From Larix kaempferi (taxonomy: Eukaryota > Streptophyta > Pinopsida > Pinales > Pinaceae): a DNA stretch of 64,000 nt. The position numbers were made by a program, and so were the translations under genes. The notes beneath the pieces were generated by a model, which was given only the letters and a program-made list of their open reading frames with translations, ran no database searches and was not told the origin of the DNA. Where the stretch lies: contig BSBM01000870.1 of assembly GCA_027924585.1 (NCBI GenBank), positions 6,261,001-6,325,000 of the forward strand. Direction: 5' to 3'. Position 1 is the stretch's first letter, and every line of letters begins with the position of its first letter. Shown one piece after another: positions 25,690 to 37,469 of the stretch.

Positions 25690-27260
25690 ATATTCATGTA
25701 TAGTGGAAATAGAAGAGTGTTAACCGCAAAGCTAGAGACTGGATTGTGTTCATCAAACAAATCAATGAACCAATCATATGCATTGTGGCATCCACTAGTT
25801 CTGGAATAGTATCACTCAGCAACTTCAGATTCGATGCCATAGGTGTGGCCATGGCCTTACAATCTATCATCCCAAATCTCTTTAGGATCTCTACCCCATA
25901 TTTTCCTCGATTTAGGAAAATTTCCTTGGGATTCTTCCACACTTCAATACCTAAGAAGTAATGCATATGATACCGAGGTCTTTCATCTAGAACTCAACAC
26001 CAAGATTCTTCTTTGTTTATTCTATGATATCCTCTCCCCCTGTCAAAAACAAGTAATATACATACAATAGTAGAATCATGGGATTTCCTACCTCCACTTT
26101 GAGGTAAGGGTTGGAGTCCGCTTTACTCTTGGTAAACCCCAAGCCCATTAAAAACCCATATATCCTATCATACCATGTCCTGGTTCTCGTTTAAATCTGT
26201 ACAAGTCCTTCTTTAATATGCGCACATGAGTGTTCCTAGCATGTGTCTCGAAGCCTAACGGTTGATCCACATGCACTTCCTCTTCCACTATGCCATTCAG
26301 GAAGCAATATTCACATCCATTTGATGCACCTTCCAATTCATCACTTTTGAAATAACACTTACTGACCTGATCGAAGTGTATCTTTCCACTAGAGAAAATG
26401 TCTCCTCGTAATCAATGTCTTCTTTCTGGGAGCAACCTCAAGCGATGAACCTTTCCTTGTATTTCTCGACACTTCCATCTGCTCGCATGTTTAATCTTGT
26501 AGATCCATTTAGAAGACACTACTGAATTCCCTTCTCATCTTGGAACTACCTCCTAGACATCATTCTTCCTAATCGACTAATACTCCTCGATCATAGAATC
26601 CTTCTAAAATTTCTTTTCAGCAACCTCTTCATAACTGGACTTTTCATGAGCACCAGTTATGTCACTTAGCAGTGCTACATAGATGGAGTAATTCCGAGGT
26701 CTCTTACTTCCTTCCGGAGCACCATACTTCTTTGCATCCTAGATAAGTTCTTCTGCCCAAGCTGGTTTTCTTTTATGTGAATTCAATTCTTTCGGTAGAT
26801 CCACTGGTCTTTGTGGCTCAGTCATATCATGATCCTCGGGTTCTCATGGAACTTGCTCTCCCACTCCTATGTCTCAAACCCTCGGAGTCTCACGTTCTTC
26901 ATCATGCTCTTCATGTGAGTGAATCTTATGTGACTTGTTGAAAGCAGTTTCTTCGTCAAAGGTTACATCTCTGGTGGTATCGATCTTCTTGAAGCTCAGT
27001 ATATTCTGTAAGCCTCTGATGAATCACTATAATAACCAACGAATATTCCTTTCTTACATGAAGGATCCAACTTGGTCCTTTTCTCTTTCTAAATATGAAT
27101 GAATACTCGGCATTCAAATATTCTGAGATGCCTGGGGTCCGGTTTGAACATATATGGTTGTCCTTGCATCTTTTTCCCATAAGTGCATAGGAAGGTCTTG
27201 ATCATAGATCATGGCCTTTGTTGCTTCCATAATTGATCTATTCTATATCTGTCTTTTTGT
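25690..27260 (-). pseudogene. Ty1/copia pol remnant: integrase C-terminus to reverse transcriptase
   Basis: Read on the minus strand from 27260 down. Integrase-core text (DLPMHLWEKDARTT) comes first, then the conserved post-integrase block (KLDPSCKKGIFVGYY), then RT (FLNGIVEEEVHVDQPLGFE at 26148-26336) and the later RT block (YFLGIEVWKNPKEIFLNRGK, then MATPMASNLKLL at 25694-25966). It is broken by many frameshifts and stops. The RT catalytic YVDD reads YVYY. No LTRs were found next to it. The sequence differs from elements 1 and 2, so it is a separate and older copia insertion. Confidence 0.82.
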
Positions 27261-29423
27261 CTCTCTTTCCCAAAACATGGAGAAACATAGAAACAAATTT
27301 TATTGTAAATAAAAATCATACACTATCCTCGGTAGTTCTTCTTTGGAAATGGATCCCAAGTTTTTATAAGATAGATATTTAGGGTAGCAACATTCCTCGT
27401 TACTTGTGATGCTATGCTCGTGGTTAAATCTCAAATTTTTACAAACATTAAGTTGGGTGTTTTTCTATATGAACATACAGAGTTTGTATACTTATAGTAT
27501 ATATCTGTTTTTCATTTTTTTAAAATAAGAAATTTTAGTGTCTAAACTAAAAGTCTCATTATAAAATTTAGAAGAAACTAAACTTAAACCGAAAGCAGAA
27601 ATGAGGATCAATTTTTTTTAAGCTTTTCAACCGACCTTTGTTATACGTCCTTAGTTTGGTTGCATGCTCGGAACAATATCTTAGGCCAATCCTGTGGTTT
27701 TAGCCTTTAGTTCAATTTTATGGTTAGTGTTATACTCATATTTCATATTTCAGGTTGGTGAATATAAGTTGATTTTTAGTGAATTTGAAATTGAAAATTT
27801 TAAAAATATAATAAATTATGACTTATTCTAAAAAGTGTTATAATTATATCTATTAATCTTATTGCTATGTCAATCAATGTCAATTGATATAATAATAATA
27901 ACAATAATATGAAATTAGTCATAATCATTGACTTGTGGTAATTCAATCACATTAAATTATGATAAGGTTGTTGTTATGTATTATTATTATTATTATTATT
28001 GAAGTGTAAATAATTAAATAAAGAGATAGATTAAATTTGGTCTATTTAACATGAGTTAGATCAAAGGCTATTAATATTGTCTCCAATTGCAGTAATTATG
28101 GGAGATAAATTACTATCAAAATTGATATAATTACATGGATAATGAGCACTTCATGGTAGATGAATCCCTAATCTCGGCACTTAACTTGTGGTCTATCGAC
28201 CTTCACCAACCACAAGTTAAGTAGTTGTGTTAGAATATTAACACAATAATAAAAAATACACTAAAGCTCTTTAAAGAAATTTAATGATAATCCCTTTAAA
28301 TTTAAATTAAATATGTTTGAGTTAGAAAATCACAGGGGAGACCTGACGGGTTTAGAACAAACACCTTTTCTGAAACTCGCTTCGATCATTTCCATCAAAA
28401 TTCTCATATCAATCCTAGGATTGAAGTAGTTCCTTGGTCATTTAAGTCAAACCCATCATAATGTGATGAATAACCAAATGTCTATGACTCTAACCTCTTA
28501 TTCTCCACATATTTTCAATTTTCTAAATTTGTGACTAGGGCTAGTCCATATTGTTCTTCTTCAACTCTTCTTGAGGAGAATAATTATGAGGAAATACATG
28601 TCTCACTCCAAATTAACCTCCTTCACAAATTCGAGATCATCTTTAGTGGCCATCTTTTCAAGATCCTTCCTGTTGAACACATTTTTTAGATCATCTCTGT
28701 AGATATATCATTTTTTTGTTTACCTTGAACATGTGTGAGTTACCTATCATTCAATTTCTTAAACTTAGCCTCCAAATTGGATAGTTGGTTACACATTTCT
28801 TCAAATTCTTTGTGAGTAATGTTGATCCTTTGAATGATTTAGTGGGAGAATTAATTTTTAATACACCTATTTCCATTAGATGCCATTGATATTCACTATA
28901 TTTATTTTCTATCTCCGCTTTACCACAAATTTTGAATCACCCAAAAATAAAACATCTAGTCAAAATTTATTCAAGTTTCAAGTTAAAATACCTATAAAAA
29001 CCCTACTTTGTAGGTTGTCTTTTTGGCTGACCTTGTTCAGGAATTATCTATAAAACTTCATCCCCTTCTAGTCTGAAATGTTTTCTTATACTGGTGGTAT
29101 TTCTTCTATGCCATACCACAAGTTTGATTGAGTTTTGATGTCCCAAGATAGAGTTATGGTAAATTTCCCCAAAAATGTTATTTTTTAGCCGTTTAGGAGA
29201 GCCAACTTGTACGACCTAATACATGATTATTTTTTCCTTTTTTGGACCTAAATTCTTTCCACAAACACTATGATTCATATTATTTTGGATGCAATAGATA
29301 GAATTTAATTTGGGTATCCCAAGCTTCATATATAATAGTTTTACCAAAAGCACCTGTTTGATACTAGTTTTTGGATTAGTTAAAATCCCTAAATTCCATA
29401 GCCAATAAAACCAACTTTCTAAT
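27261..29423. other. Intergenic, AT-rich, no intact gene
   Basis: Contains a perfect 13-bp inverted repeat at 28180-28221 and (TTA)n near 27980. Around 28600-28900 the minus strand gives broken coding-like text, perhaps old retroelement sequence, too decayed to name. The last ~60 nt match the host repeat at 15590-15640. Confidence 0.5.
28180..28221. repeat. Perfect 13-bp inverted repeat
   Basis: CTTAACTTGTGGT (28180-28192) and ACCACAAGTTAAG (28209-28221) are exact reverse complements around a 16-nt loop. Confidence 0.7.
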
Positions 29424-30029
29424 TGGTAAGATTCAATATGCTTAAGACAGAAAATATCAGCATTGCATTTCATTTCACAACAATAGCATATACAGGATCA
29501 CTGAAAAAACAACAAGCACAGCATAAACACAAGAGACACAGATTTATCCTGGGAAACCCTCATTGGGTAGAAAAACCAGCAAAGCTTCCTCAATATAGAT
29601 GACCAGCAAATACAAAGATGCAAACCAAAACCATGAGCTCCTCCTCCTCTATAGCATACCTCTCTCACACAAGTGCGCCACTCACAAGTGAATGAATGAG
29701 TGAGTTAAGTGAGGAACATCCTCCTATACTTATACTTGTTCCCCGATTGACTTTTACACAAGCTAGGTCGGCCCCAAATTAATTATTGGGCTAAACACCC
29801 CATTATAACTGATTGGGCCGATTCCTCTAGGGTGTTCTAATAACCCTTTGACCCACATAACACATACAGGGCCGACCCCAACTAGGGAAGTCTAATAACC
29901 CAAGTTACCACAATCCGACGGAGGAATAAACATCTCTTGATATACAATAAGATCTTCAGGGATGAATGAAACATCTCCGGAATAATAGAGTACAAATACA
30001 ATATTCTTAGAAGTTACAATATCTCAACA
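29424..30029 (-). repeat. 3' LTR of copia element 2 (606 nt)
   Basis: Starts TGGTAAGATTC and ends ATCTCAACA. Equal in length to 14945-15550. It is followed by the polypurine tract, which makes it the 3' LTR of a minus-strand element. Confidence 0.9.
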
Positions 30030-30040
30030 CTCCCCCTTAA
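30030..30040 (-). other. Polypurine tract of copia element 2
   Basis: Plus-strand CTCCCCCTTAA, which on the minus strand is TTAAGGGGGAG, immediately inside the 3' LTR. Confidence 0.85.
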
Positions 30041-30219
30041 CGAGAAGGATATTATAACAACACCTGCAGGAGAAAGGAGTCATCAACATCATACATGATA
30101 CATCTATAAATCATTGGAAGCTTTCTCAACATCGTCAGTAACTCAACCAGTTACTGGAACATCAACATCTTCAGTACTGAATCTTCATCTTCTGCAGCAC
30201 TTGAACAACTACAACAATA

Positions 30220-30685
30220 TCATCATCTGGATCCTCACAATCAATAGCATCATCATCTCACGATCATTAGCATCATCATCTAGATCATCACGATCAGTAG
30301 CATCGTCATCTAGATCATCACGATCAATAGCATCGTCATCATACGATCATCAGCATCTGGATCATCTCGATCTACAACATCTGGATCATCTCAATCTATA
30401 GCATCTGGATCATCTTGATCTACAGCATCTGGATCATCTTGATCTACAACATCTGGATCATCTCGATCTACAGCATCTAGATCATCTCGATCTACAACAT
30501 CTGGATCATCTCAATCTAGAGCATCTGGATCATCTCGATCTACAGCATCTGGATCATCTCGATCTACAACATCTGGATCATCTCGATCTACAACATCTAG
30601 ATCATCTCGATCTACAGCATCTGGATCATCTCGATCTACATCATCTGGATCATCATCTTGATCTACAGAATCTGGATCATCATCG
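30220..30685. repeat. 24-bp minisatellite
   Basis: Unit GATCTACA(G/A)CATCTGGATCATCTC, about 14 well-kept copies (30355-30660) with degenerate 18-24-bp copies before them. On the minus strand it is open and encodes an acidic octapeptide repeat (DDPDAVDR). Because the length is a multiple of three without stops, the open frame at 30511-30705 is probably only a consequence of the repeat. Confidence 0.88.
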
Positions 30686-30719
30686 TAGCATACTCTGCAA
30701 TACACACGATCATATTACA

Positions 30720-30990
30720 GGATGATCAATCCCGCTCTCTTTAGGACATAGGTCCATGGATGATACAATCCAAATCAAGTTCCAGGATGATCAATCCTTA
30801 TTAGTTTAAGACATCTCACCATGTCCAGGGACAATGCAATCCCGATCAACTTCCAGGAGGATCATTCCTTATCACTTTAAGACATGTCGCCATGTCTAGG
30901 AACGATGCAATCCCGATCAACTTTAGGAGGATCATTTCTTATCACTTTAAGACATCTCACCATGTCTAGGGACGATGCAATCCCAATCAT
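30720..30990. repeat. ~65-70-bp tandem array
   Basis: About four copies of a block containing AGGATGATCAATCC / AGGAGGATCATTCC, then 'atcactttaagacat', 'ccatgtctaggga' and GATGCAATCCCGATCA. Confidence 0.75.
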
Positions 30991-30991
30991 T

Positions 30992-31425
30992 TACCTTTTG
31001 AACCAAAGGTTCACAGACGATGCAGTCCTCTCACGTACCTTTTGAACCAATGTTCACGGACGATGCAGTCCTCTCATGTACCTTTTGAAACAAAGGTTCA
31101 CAGACGATGCAGTCCTCTCACGTACCATTTGAACCAATGTTCACGGACGATGCAGTCCTCTCATGTACCTTTTGAACCAATGTTCACGGATGATGCAGTC
31201 CTATCACATACCTTTTGAACCAAAGGTTCATGGATGATGCAGTCCTCTCATGTACCTTTTGAACCAATGTTCATGGATGATGCAGTCCTATCACATACCT
31301 TTTGAACCGAGGTGCAGGGATGATGTAGTCCTATCACGTACCTTTTGAACCGAGGTCTAGGGACGATGCAGTCCTATCATGTACCTTTTGAACCGAGGTC
31401 CAGGGACGATCCAGTCCTATCATTC
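30992..31425. repeat. ~45-bp tandem array
   Basis: About nine copies of GTACCTTTTGAACC(A/G)(A)(A/T)G followed by 'gttcacggacgatgcagtcc' and 'tctcac'. Copies differ by 1-4 bases. Confidence 0.85.
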
Positions 31426-31427
31426 AA

Positions 31428-31795
31428 TTCTCAGAGACCTATGTCTACGGCTCAATTCAAGGGACAAACAATCCAGGGACGATCTAATCCCATCCTGTCC
31501 ACTAGGGATTTCATTCTTGGAGACATCATGTCTACGGCTCAATTCAAGGGACCAAAAATCCAGGAAGGATCCAATCCCATCCTGTCCACTAGGAACTTCA
31601 TTCTCGAAGACATCATGTCTATGGCTCAATTCAAGGGACCAAAAATCCAGGGATGATCCTATCCCATCCTGTCCACTAGGGACTTCATTCTTGGAGACAT
31701 CATGTGTATGGCTCAATTCAAGGGACCGAAGTCCGGGGACGATACAATCCCCACTTGTCGACTAAGGACTTCATTCTCGGAGACATTTGTCTACG
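31428..31795. repeat. ~88-bp tandem array
   Basis: About four copies of a block with CTACGGCTCAATTCAAGGGAC, 'aaaatccagggacgat', 'aatcccatcctgtccacta' and 'ggacttcattcttggagaca'. Open frames of 98-128 codons on both strands across it follow from the repeat period and are not taken as genes. Confidence 0.82.
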
Positions 31796-31994
31796 GATCC
31801 TTTTAGAACATGTGTTGAAGGATGATGCAATCCCCTTGTCAACTTAGACCCTGTCTAAGAACCATCCACCAACCTCTCTATTGGCATCATCAATATAGGT
31901 ATCGTCATCAATACATGTAAGCATATCATCGATACAGGTATCCTCATCATCAACTTCACTGTCGATGCGGGCAATCTCATCATCAGTGTCTACA

Positions 31995-33020
31995 TCACTC
32001 CCCCTTTCGAGGAAGGTCCTTCTGAACTACACCAAGCTTGTCTCTGAAATACTCAAACTTTACTTGAGGTAGAGGTTTGGTTAGTACATTGGTAACTTGT
32101 TACAAATTCAAACTTTATAGTTCCTTTCTGCACCATATCTTGTATATAGAAACGTCAGATCTCTATGTACTTTGACTTATCATGGAACACTGGATTCTCT
32201 GCCATCTTGATACAACTCTGTTTGTCACATAGGATCACAGTTGGGTCTATATCTAAGTCAAATAATCCTGATAATAGTTTCTGAAGCCATACTGCATCAC
32301 AACTAGCAGAGCAAGCAGCTATATATTCCTCTTCGGTTGTGCTGATAGCCACACTAGACTGCTTCCTACTAAACCACAAGATCATGGCAAATCCAAGATA
32401 ATAACATCCGCTCTATGTGCTATTCTTGTTTGATACACTTCCTACCCAATCAACATTTGAGTAGCCATACAATCTGAAGTCATGATCTCCAAAATAATAT
32501 AGACCAAAGTCTATCGTACCCTTCAGGTACCTCATCACATGCTTTGCAGCTATCAGGTGAACTCGTCTAGGTTCCACTAGATACTGTCTCAAGGTGTTTC
32601 ACAGCGAAGCATATATCCGGCCTGGTATACGCGAGATACATCAATGACCCAGTAATCTGTCTATACAGAGTTACATCCACTAACTCTGATGAGTCATTAG
32701 CTAACAGCTTCAAGTCGGAACCCATGAGAGTGGCCATGACTTCACATTCCAACATATCAATTCTTCTCAAGATTTCCACAGCATACTTTCCCGGGATGAG
32801 AAAGATTCCTTCTGAGCCTTGCCATACTTCCATACCTAGGAAGTAAGAGATCTTTCATTTTCATTTTTGTTTGTAAAAATAGATCATCCACATACAGTAA
32901 TAGTATGACACGTTCATCATTCGTAACGGATCAACTTTACTTTTGGTAAAGCCCAAGCTTATCAAGAAACTGTCAATTCTCCCTTTGTGACTGAACATCA
33001 TTCACACTCTGCATTGAGTG
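31995..33020 (-). pseudogene. Ty1/copia pol remnant: reverse transcriptase-RNase H (element 2)
   Basis: Best-preserved pol in the window. RT at about 32860-33010 keeps LLLYVDDLFLQT and GFTKSK. RT C-terminal blocks are at 32567-32833 (MEVWQGSEGIF, ITGSLMYLAYTRPDICFAV). RNase H is at 32155-32385, with the copia signatures WFSRKQSSVAISTTEEEYIA and CDKQS. The polyprotein end is recognisable (TNVLTKPLPQVKFEYFRDKL), with a TGA at 31995-31997. At least two frameshifts separate these pieces, so it is not functional. Confidence 0.85.
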
Positions 33021-35564
33021 ATCTTCTGCATATCTATCTGTGCCATCTCTCGTCAGATGGGTCTACTGATATGAGCCTCAATATCATTCGAACTCTGTGG
33101 TGAGTTCCTTCTTTCATCCATGTCATCTGTGTATAGAAACCATATTCAACCTTGTAGCAAAGGTTGAGATCCACATCACCCATGGTGATCATTAAGCTCA
33201 TCAATTGACTATCGATCCTGGGTACCCATACAGAGCTTTCTTCAATTGAATCCTTGATTTTCACTTCTTCTTCAATTACATCATTAAGATAATGGTCTTA
33301 TCTAGCCACTTGGAGCAAACATCTCATCATGATTCTCTTCCTCTTTCTAAGAGAATCTTCTAGCCACGAGCCTTCTATATTATGTTTGATTTGTAAATCT
33401 TTTTGTTGAACATCCATCACTTGTTCGATGTTCATCATTCTTCATGATCTTTCCTACAAATCAAAATTAAGTACATGATTAGTAATACTTCATAATCATC
33501 AAATCATGTTGACATGATAACCTATTATGCATACAGATATGATTTACATAGTTATGCTACTATCTTGACCAATACTTTGGCACAACACTTTTCCATATCT
33601 TGTATGCATACAATGGCTATCTAGATGCCTTCCATCTCTACCAGAACATACTATTGAGAGTGTGCACAACTCTTAGCATGTCAGCAAAGAGCTTTCATTC
33701 TAGACAAGCAACAATGGAATGTTTGTCCAACTTACCAATCATATGCATATTAGTAGTATACTGTTCAATGCTATATGAATGTTTACACTGAGCATGATAT
33801 ATTTTAGGAATAGAAATATGCATACAACTATTACAAGCAATATCATTTATTTTCTATTTTTTTCAAATAACAATTCAAATACTTATCTTTTATGTTTGTG
33901 TGGTTGCCTCCTGCTTGATCTTCTATATGTCTTTTGAACATCTATTCATTTTGTACCATTGTGCATGCTCAAGTGTGCACTAGTGTCATCCTCATGATCT
34001 GGATTAGTATACTTTCTTAGTTATGTCTAACATACCTAAACAATATCTTCTTTGTTCTCTTTAATGATTTACAGATTCTGTGCTAGAACCTTCATATCTC
34101 ATAGGTTAAGCATAATAGAACAAATCATACATACCTCGTAAGTAGAACTTCTATGTGATCAAATATTATGGATGAGTCTCTGTCATGGTCATGGAACTTG
34201 ATTTGTCTTTCGTGATGTACCTGTATCTTGTTAGCAGACAACATCAACCTCATACAACACCACAGTGCATTAGTACAATCATATAGCCCTAATCAATGAA
34301 TGTCTTCTATTATTCACATACTTTTACTAGGGTGATAAGACAATTCTAACATTAATCAAGATTGTACTAATCTAAATAATGTGAAGACAAACATATTATG
34401 ACTTCAAGACATACTTGTCGAGACTTCTTGTAGTCTTCTTATGTAAGGCCTTAGCCTCAACTCCCCCTGAAACTGGATCTGGAGCTCAATTAGGGTTTGT
34501 TAGAGAAACCCCAAAAATTCAATCTTTGACTTTCACACTTCTGAATGGATGGAAGGATGTGTCTTGTTGAGCTGATCAAACTTGCATACTTCAATTTTGA
34601 AATATCCAAAATTTGACCCCTCAAAAATTGCCTTTGAAACTTCTGGATCTTCTCGACAGGATCTCGAACTAGGGTTTGATGGAGCCCATCCTTCTGCCTA
34701 ATGAAAAGGTTTGATCCAAGGCTCTAAACTCTTATTTTTCTGAGGAGCTTCCAGCAGCAGACTTAAAAAATTCCAACTTTTGCTGAAGCCCTAATTTTCC
34801 ATCTTTCCAATCAAAATCCTGAACTGGGGTTTGATCAAGCCCGGTCTTCTACCCAAGCAAAAAATTTGATCTTGGTCTCTAAATTTCGATTTTCCTGAGT
34901 AGAATTCAGCTGTGGAATCCGATTCCAAAAATTCTAACTTTCTCCAAAACGCTAAATTCCGAAAGCCATGGATGAATGTGCTCCAAAAATAATTATGTTT
35001 TGACAGAAATATGTACTTGATTGTTTCTACTCTAACTCAGAACTTTTCGATCCACAGGGTCTAAAAACGTTTTATGTGGTATTCTCGCCTGTCATATTTC
35101 CATCCTGATAGGTCTTACCTCAATTGGATTCTCTGAGAGAGAGTTATGCCAAGTGTCGCAAAGTGACCTATTTATGGAATAAAACAGGAGAGAGAACTTG
35201 TACGGCGTGCCATGTGTCACTGGTTCAACGTTTTACGAAATTTTATTTGGAGCTTACTAGCTTAAGTTATGACCTTTTTTCCTACTTCACCTGATTATGA
35301 CTGAGATCTGGAAGAGACAGAAACCCTAACTTGTAATGATCATAACTCACAAAGTACAATGAATCTAAGGGTGTCCTTTGGACACAAGGTACATGGGAAT
35401 GTTATCTACGACCTGTAAAGGTTTTCGATCCCGAACCTTTGCCAAAATGGATTTATAGCGAAAGTTCCACGATGACTGGTTTTTGCTATATAAAACCCTA
35501 ACCTTCAAATTGTCGCAAGTGAAGCAAGTGTCGTATGTGCCATACATTTCCTTCCTTCAGGTTA
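33021..35564 (-). other. Non-coding interior of copia element 2 between RT and PBS
   Basis: About 2.5 kb with frames under 80 codons. It lacks the gag knuckle, protease and integrase motifs. It contains the undisturbed LARD target GTCTT at 34302-34306 and aligns with 851-2137 plus 13611-14932 of element 1. Confidence 0.6.
34302..34306. other. Empty target site (GTCTT) of the LARD insertion
   Basis: AATCAATGAATGTCTTCTATTATTCAC here equals the joined flanks 2122-2137 and 13616 onward in element 1, with a single GTCTT. It is the pre-insertion allele kept in the paralogous copy. Confidence 0.9.
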
Positions 35565-35576
35565 GCTCTGATACCA
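35565..35576 (-). other. Primer binding site (tRNA-iMet) of copia element 2
   Basis: Plus-strand GCTCTGATACCA, touching the LTR. Minus strand TGGTATCAGAGC. Confidence 0.88.
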
Positions 35577-35906
35577 TGTTAAAGTTGAATATTCTTGAGA
35601 CATAAAATATCAGCACTGCATTTAATTTCACAACAATAACATATACAGGATCACTGAAGAAACAACAAGCACAACATAAACACAAGAGACACAGATTTAT
35701 CCTAGGAAACCCTCATGGGGTAGAAAACCCAGCAAAGCTTCCTCAATATAGATGACTAGCAAATACAAAGATGCAAACCAAAACCATGATCTCCTCCTCC
35801 TCCATAGCAGACCTCTCTCACACAAGTGCGCCACTCACAAGTTAATGAATGAGTGAGTTAAGTGAGGAACATCCTCCTCTATTTATACTTGTTCCTCGAC
35901 TGACTT
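35577..35906 (-). repeat. Truncated 5' LTR of copia element 2
   Basis: Matches the first ~330 nt of the 606-nt LTR at 14945, up to 'ctcgactgactt', and then switches abruptly to unrelated sequence at about 35907. The outer half and the right target duplication are gone. Confidence 0.88.
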
Positions 35907-37199
35907 ACCTAGATGTCAAAAATTCCACACCAATAGTTTTGAGAAAATTTTCTGCCAGAGACTTCGCACTTGGCATTTTGAATTGAAAAGTACAAATGCA
36001 GTAGTTGTTGTAGTTCTGTAATTTGTTATCTCTATAAGCCATTCGGTTTTGGAAAATCATAACTTTAATTGATACTGTGCATTAGCATTGCCTTTAATTT
36101 CCTGCAGCATTTCAAATTTGAGCTTCCTATTGATTTGATTGACTGCTCAATTCCTAGCAGTTTGTCCGTCTATAGTTTGCTCATGTTTTTCTTAGCATGG
36201 TGCATTCTTAGTGTCTCCATAGCCTTCATGGGCATTTTTATTCCCCCAGGATGTTTGCTATGCCATGCCTGCCTCATGGTTCTTAATTCTATTTGCCACC
36301 ACCTATTTGTTTACCAACGTTTATGCGTTCTGCGAAATTTCTATGCGTTCGGTGAGTCCGTGTGTTATGTTTCCATGCTTACAATGGCACCTACATGGCC
36401 AATATGTGTCTCTCTCCAAAGAGTCACAAAAATAAATGACAAATGGTTTTTGGGTTAAAGCCACATGGCTGGAATCAAATTCAAGTTGCATAACACCGTT
36501 TTTTTCCTTTTATTGGAATAAAACAAATTTACTACCTTGTCATATCTAACATGTGTAAAAAGAACCCTATTTGTTTAATGCATGGCAATGATCTTAAAAT
36601 TTACGCCAACCCATAATTAAGGGGAACTTTATATTGATAATAGCACAAAAGGTTCCGAGCAGAGTAGCTGGAAAAATTAAAATTTTATCAATCCAAACTT
36701 TGACACGACATTCAAGTGGGGGAATCATGGGTGAGAGAAGCAGAGGTGCACACATAACTTACTAAGGCTCACAAAAAACTAGCAGCTGCTTTAAATTTCC
36801 ATGAAATATTGATATAGATTAACTTTTGTGTGAACAAAAAGTCAACCTATCTGCAGATATCATTGCAAAAACAACAACCCGACGTGAATACAATTGAGTA
36901 AAGAATATTCTTATATCAAGATAGGCATAGACATATTATTTTCTAATGGGATGGACAGGGACATCACTACTCTGTATCATTTGTTGTAAATATCATACAT
37001 ATAATTACTGGATTAAAAAAACGAAAATGTTTGATCAAATATTCTCTTATAGTGTATATTTTCAATTGCATAAAGGTTATCTATGGTCAATCAAATGATA
37101 GACACCCTATTCATAAATTTAGTATGACTAATGCTAAAAGTGTGAGACTCTCTACTTTTAATCTTTTTCAATTATTATGTCCCCGAAGGGGAACATATA
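35907..37199. other. Intergenic, no convincing gene
   Basis: Begins at the breakpoint that cut the copia LTR. It has a 129-codon hydrophobic open frame (36069-36458, plus) with no recognisable domain and no support from splice sites or context. Confidence 0.5.
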
Positions 37200-37420
37200 T
37201 GTATCGTTGAATGCCTATTATTGTTGGCTATTGAACCTATAAATTTTTCCTAGAGCTATAGTTTGAATATGCTATATTAAATCCAATTTTTTAAATTGGT
37301 ATTTTTTTAAAATATAATTGGTTGTAAAACAATGACGCCAGCTTAGTTTTTCCCACCCCAAGAGGGGGCGGCGGGCTGACGTCATGGTGGTTTCTGACTT
37401 CCGTGCAAGGAGTTGCAGAC
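37200..37420 (+). repeat. Diverged dispersed repeat, copy A
   Basis: Shares order of motifs with 48220-48470: 'atatatg(t/a)atcg', an AT-rich middle, 'aattggttgt', 'tgacg', then a GGGGGCGGCG / GGAGGCGGCG island followed by 'gtc(a/g)tc'. Alignment is loose, so the relationship is tentative. Confidence 0.35.
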
Positions 37421-37469
37421 TTATTTAATGTTCTGTTGATTACATTCTTGTTTATATAATAATAATCAA

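Larger units (their letters stand above)
29424..35906 (-). mobile_element. Ty1/copia LTR retrotransposon, element 2
   Basis: Minus-strand element in order: truncated 5' LTR (35577-35906), tRNA-iMet PBS (35565-35576), non-coding leader, RT-RNase H relic, a stop closing pol at 31995, about 2 kb of tandem-repeat-rich 3' sequence, polypurine tract (30030-30040), and a full 606-nt 3' LTR (29424-30029). It is closely related to element 1 and lacks the LARD insertion. No gag, protease or integrase frame lies between PBS and RT, as in element 1. Left flank is CTAAT. The right flank is lost with the LTR end. Confidence 0.88.

Noticed and set aside
14945-30029. The two 606-nt LTRs as ends of one 15-kb element
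   Set aside because: The PBS lies left of 14945 and the polypurine tract lies right of 30029, so each LTR belongs to a different element facing outward. The sequence between them is host DNA.
31379-31765. 128-codon plus-strand frame and overlapping 98-103-codon frames
   Set aside because: They follow the period of the ~88-bp array, open on both strands, with repeated peptide text only.
36069-36458. 129-codon hydrophobic open frame
   Set aside because: No domain, no homologue recognised, no splice or promoter support. It lies next to a transposon breakpoint.
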